Source of the DNA: Sphingobacteriales bacterium
Lineage (GTDB): Bacteria; Bacteroidota; Bacteroidia; Chitinophagales; Chitinophagaceae
DNA: 10,045 nt
NCBI GenBank assembly: GCA_024640385.1
Contig: JAHEFC010000123.1
Location: 1 to 10,045 of the forward strand
Direction: 5' to 3'
Of this stretch, positions 8,501-10,045 are shown one piece after another. The notes beneath the pieces are model-generated. The model did not search any database and was not told the origin of the DNA. It worked only from the letters and a program-made list of their open reading frames with translations. A program made the translations under genes and the position numbers. Position 1 is the first letter of the stretch. Each line of letters begins with the position of its first letter.

Positions 8501-8813
8501 TGGGCCGATCGTGGGTGAAAGAACTTTGGGCATACTGGTTGGTCCTGCTACCGGACATAACCTGATCGATGGTGGAGGTATCACTGTTCCAGATGCCAGG
8601 TTGTATGGTCCTGACGGAAAATGGTTTGCGGAAGGATATGGAGTTACTCCAACCATTGAAGTGTGGGATGATCCGGCGCAACTGGCCAGGGGTGTGGATC
8701 CACAACTTAACCGTGCAGTGGAGGAAGTGATGAAGCTGGTGAAAGCACAGCCGTCGAAGCTGAAGCCACCGCCTCCGTTTGAAAACCGGAAAGCAGAGGG
8801 GATAAAGGATTAG
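5538..8813 (+). CDS. Tricorn-like S41 family peptidase with beta-propellers and PDZ domain, exported
   Basis: The 1091-residue protein has a signal peptide (1 to about 19, ending SNA-Q), so it acts in the periplasm or outside, unlike the cytosolic archaeal tricorn protease of similar size. Seven clear PD40/TolB-like propeller repeats are visible, near residues 69, 113, 159, 312, 353, 398 and 490. A Lys/Ser/Pro/Ala-rich linker at about 550-576 interrupts the second propeller. A PDZ-like domain covers about 763-860, followed by the S41 catalytic core. By comparison with tricorn the likely catalytic residues are H750 (AAGHTYV), nucleophile S974 (GWAGSGGDAFP) and E1032 (AEGYGVTP). Tricorn has a Ser just before the catalytic His; here it is Gly749. 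Such enzymes degrade oligopeptides, with the propellers thought to gate access. The gene stands alone, divergent from the TraB-like unit, and ends 16 bp before the second palindrome. Confidence 0.96.
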   Translation: MRKISILAMLAMIASTSNAQVDARLFRYPDVSGTHISFVYGGDIWLVPKTGGTATRVTSSTGEESYPRFSPDGKTIAYTATYFGNADVYTLPVTGGTPTRLTWHGMPDRVVDWHPDGNRILMASPRETGVGNVGQLYLLSKNGGIPDKLPLPYGELGSFSPDGGSIAYVSRITENYPFKRYRGGMASDVVVFDLKKMTAENITKNTATDGKPAWVKNRIYYVSDIDQNKRRNVWMYDLSTRKQSQVTSFKDVDVNYMSAGNDDLVFEAGGKLYLLNTATNKYDDVKINVVSDFASLMPRVINAGGRVANADISPDAKRVVVEARGELFSIPAENGAVINITNSSGAFDQNPSWSPNGKYIAYWSDKSGEYEIWLYDVQQGSQKKLTNYGKGMGWNIIWSPDSKKFLFINQEQEIRIMNVATGEDYVADKTTQNTYNALRGFEASWSKDNNWITYSKTGDNLNSAIFAYNLSDKKVQKLTSGFYNDADPVFDPTGKYIFFKTDRALQPVYSSLDATWIYPNSTQIAYASLDPTAKSLLAARNDEVKITADTTSSAKPEASKGKDSSKPASTSKPSMVVKADDFETRVQVLPVAAGNYGSLFAIDGKVVYQRFPNSGTQGEQPALFMYDLEKREEKRVMANVGGVVITDDGKSILVMSGMSMGIIKPMPEQRIEKPLAIQNLEMTWNPKEEWNQIFNDTWRRYRDFFYDPAMQQVDWKDMRKQYGDLMQYAITRWDVNNIQQEMIAELAAGHTYVRGGDVEQSSTRAPGMLGIDWEIANGAYRIKRIVKPALWDNEVRSPLDATGISVKEGDYILSVNGKPLDITQDPLAAFEGTSGATVVLRINSAPSLAGSKEVVVETLSVGRERRLRNLEWIEKNRKKVEELSSGDLGYMYMPNTGGDGQTELLRQFYAQFNKKGFIIDERFNAGGQLGDRFIEMLNRTNLYNISWRNAGVSRVPVKGNDGPKAMLINGWAGSGGDAFPWAFKTMNLGPIVGERTLGILVGPATGHNLIDGGGITVPDARLYGPDGKWFAEGYGVTPTIEVWDDPAQLARGVDPQLNRAVEEVMKLVKAQPSKLKPPPPFENRKAEGIKD

Positions 8814-8829
8814 GTCTTGTTGTAATAAT

Positions 8830-8899
8830 GAGAGACAGAGAGCCGGAGAGTCAGAGAGAAAGAACTTTTTCTCTCTGACTCTCCGGCTCTCTGTCTCTC
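8830..8899. repeat. Perfect 32-bp inverted repeat built of four tandem octamers per arm; probable bidirectional 3'-end hairpin
   Basis: Positions 8830-8861 pair perfectly with 8868-8899, leaving a 6-nt loop, GAACTT, which could add one G-U and one A-U pair. The left arm is exactly four GAGAGNNN octamers, with NNN = ACA, CCG, TCA and AAA; the right arm is its exact complement. It lies between convergent genes, 16 bp after the protease stop, and its last base is the G of the TAG stop (8901-8899) of the minus-strand serine hydrolase. It is therefore placed to end or protect transcripts from both sides. Neither direction has a clear U-tract beyond the stem, so ordinary intrinsic termination is not proven. 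The strong purine/pyrimidine strand bias of the arms is also unusual. Confidence 0.95.
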
Positions 8900-9984
8900 T
8901 ATTTGATGAGTGCTTCAGTAATACTCCCGATAATATTGATCATTTCTTCGGAGTCGTTATTGTTAAGCAGCACGATGGTATAGTCTTTATCTATAAATCT
9001 TACAAAATAGGTATGATAGCCGGGGTTGTCACCACTATGGTAAACCACTTTTCCCAGTTTCGGGTTTTGGTCGATCATCCAACCAAACCCATAATCGCAG
9101 GGCAGGCCATCGGTGAGTGTTGAAGTGGTAAGCGCTTCATTTAGTGTTTTCTGGCTTACCAGTTTGTTCGTGTACAGTGCGCGGTCCCATTTCAGCAGGT
9201 CTTCGGCGGTAGAGCTTATTCTGCCCGGCCCTTTCCTGTTACCCAGCCAAATAGTGTAGTCGGATGAGGGAAACGAATCTGCCCGGGCATAGTGGTGAAG
9301 TTCTTTCACATAAACGTGACCCATGGCAAAGTTTGCCGTGTTTTTTTTCTGCTCATTGGTCCTGATATCCGTGTCCTTCATCTGAAGGGGTATGAATATC
9401 CAGTTGCGGCAGAGTTCAACAAAGTCTTTGCCTGAAACTTTTTCGGCTATACTGGCAAGTAATAAATAGCCAGTGTTGCTGTATTCATAATCAGACCCGG
9501 GTGTAAAATGTATTGGCCCACCATATTTATTCAGGTAGGCAATGGCTTCTTCGTTGCCAGCCACTTTCGACTTATCCCAATATTTGTCCATGATCTCCTG
9601 GTAGTCAGGAAGCCCGGAGGTATGGTTCATCAACTGCCTGATGGTGATGTTATGGTATTTAATGCTGATGTATTTATCTGCATGGTCATCAAATTTGAGT
9701 TTGCCCTGATCTTTCAGCATCATAATGATCATAGCCGTGAACTGTTTGGAAACAGAGGCCAGTTCAAATATGTCGGTTTTTTGCAGCGGGGTTCCGGTTT
9801 TGATATCCCTTAGGCCTTTAGCCCCGTAATAAATAGGTTTTCCTTTTTCTGCAACCAGTAATACGCCACTGAAGTGGTGTTTAATATGGGCTTGCTGGAA
9901 AATCCGGGCGATCCGATCGGGGATATCCTCGCTCCTGGCAGTAATGGATAATACTGTCAGCCATAATAGGATGAGGGGTTTCAT
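8899..9984 (-). CDS. Exported serine hydrolase, beta-lactamase/class C family
   Basis: This complete 361-residue protein begins with a signal peptide (about 1-18, hydrophobic run then ITARS) and should be periplasmic or secreted; there is no lipobox Cys. The class C/DD-peptidase fold is indicated by S77-V-S-K80 (SxxK), Y168-S-N170 (YxN) and H316-S-G318 (HxG in place of KTG). Other family marks are LMNHTSGLPDY (118-128) and TPGSDYEYSNTGY (161-173). These motifs imply an acyl-enzyme serine mechanism, but members range from DD-carboxypeptidases to esterases and peptide hydrolases, so the substrate is open. The ATG at 9984 has no clear Shine-Dalgarno sequence. The gene converges on the tricorn-like protease, and its TAG stop overlaps the end of the second palindrome. 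No promoter was recognised in the 61 bases between its start and the window edge; it could also be cotranscribed with a gene further right. Confidence 0.95.
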   Translation of the reverse strand: MKPLILLWLTVLSITARSEDIPDRIARIFQQAHIKHHFSGVLLVAEKGKPIYYGAKGLRDIKTGTPLQKTDIFELASVSKQFTAMIIMMLKDQGKLKFDDHADKYISIKYHNITIRQLMNHTSGLPDYQEIMDKYWDKSKVAGNEEAIAYLNKYGGPIHFTPGSDYEYSNTGYLLLASIAEKVSGKDFVELCRNWIFIPLQMKDTDIRTNEQKKNTANFAMGHVYVKELHHYARADSFPSSDYTIWLGNRKGPGRISSTAEDLLKWDRALYTNKLVSQKTLNEALTTSTLTDGLPCDYGFGWMIDQNPKLGKVVYHSGDNPGYHTYFVRFIDKDYTIVLLNNNDSEEMINIIGSITEALIK

Positions 9985-10045
9985 TGTAAGCTAATTGTTT
10001 TCGACTGAGCTGACTACTAGTTTAACGAATTCCCCCAGCTTTGTA

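Noticed and set aside
8318..8656. Minus-strand open frame of 112 codons inside the tricorn-like protease gene
   Set aside because: It is antisense to the conserved catalytic core containing S974 and E1032, so it is best explained as a shadow of the codon bias of that gene.

Overview
The window looks like a chromosomal segment from a member of the Bacteroidota, most likely a Chitinophagaceae-type soil or freshwater bacterium. This is inferred from moderate GC, weak or absent Shine-Dalgarno sequences before most starts, AT-rich promoter-like boxes resembling TAnnTTTG, and a protein set rich in exported hydrolases (tricorn-like S41 peptidase, penicillin-acylase-type Ntn hydrolase, serine hydrolases of the beta-lactamase/class C fold). 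No ribosomal RNA, tRNA, insertion sequence, CRISPR array or prophage gene is visible. The species cannot be named from the sequence alone.

Layout. Minus-strand unit A (2175 down to 1): an exported sugar-phosphate-isomerase-like TIM-barrel protein, followed after 5 nt by a lipoprotein serine hydrolase that runs off the left edge. Minus-strand unit B (5407 down to 2318): a membrane-anchored TraB/GumN (TIKI-type) protein, followed after 15 nt by a penicillin/acyl-homoserine-lactone acylase-family lipoprotein. A 59-bp perfect inverted repeat (2261-2319) separates units B and A. A 130-bp divergent promoter region (5408-5537) precedes a plus-strand tricorn-like protease of 1091 residues (5538-8813). 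A second long inverted repeat (8830-8899) sits between that gene and a convergent minus-strand serine hydrolase (8899-9984). No gene-free stretch exceeds 300 bases.

Function. All six proteins carry a signal peptide, a lipobox or an N-terminal membrane anchor, so the window encodes an envelope or secreted hydrolase repertoire that could process peptides, acylated small molecules and perhaps cell-wall or signal molecules. The acylase next to a TraB/PrgY-like protein suggests, by inference only, a pair acting on extracellular signals. No pathway is demonstrated by the sequence.

The most unusual DNA feature is the pair of long intergenic palindromes. Their sequences are unrelated, but they share one design: each arm is four tandem units (7-mers in one, 8-mers in the other), mirrored perfectly, and each begins inside the TAG stop codon of a minus-strand gene.
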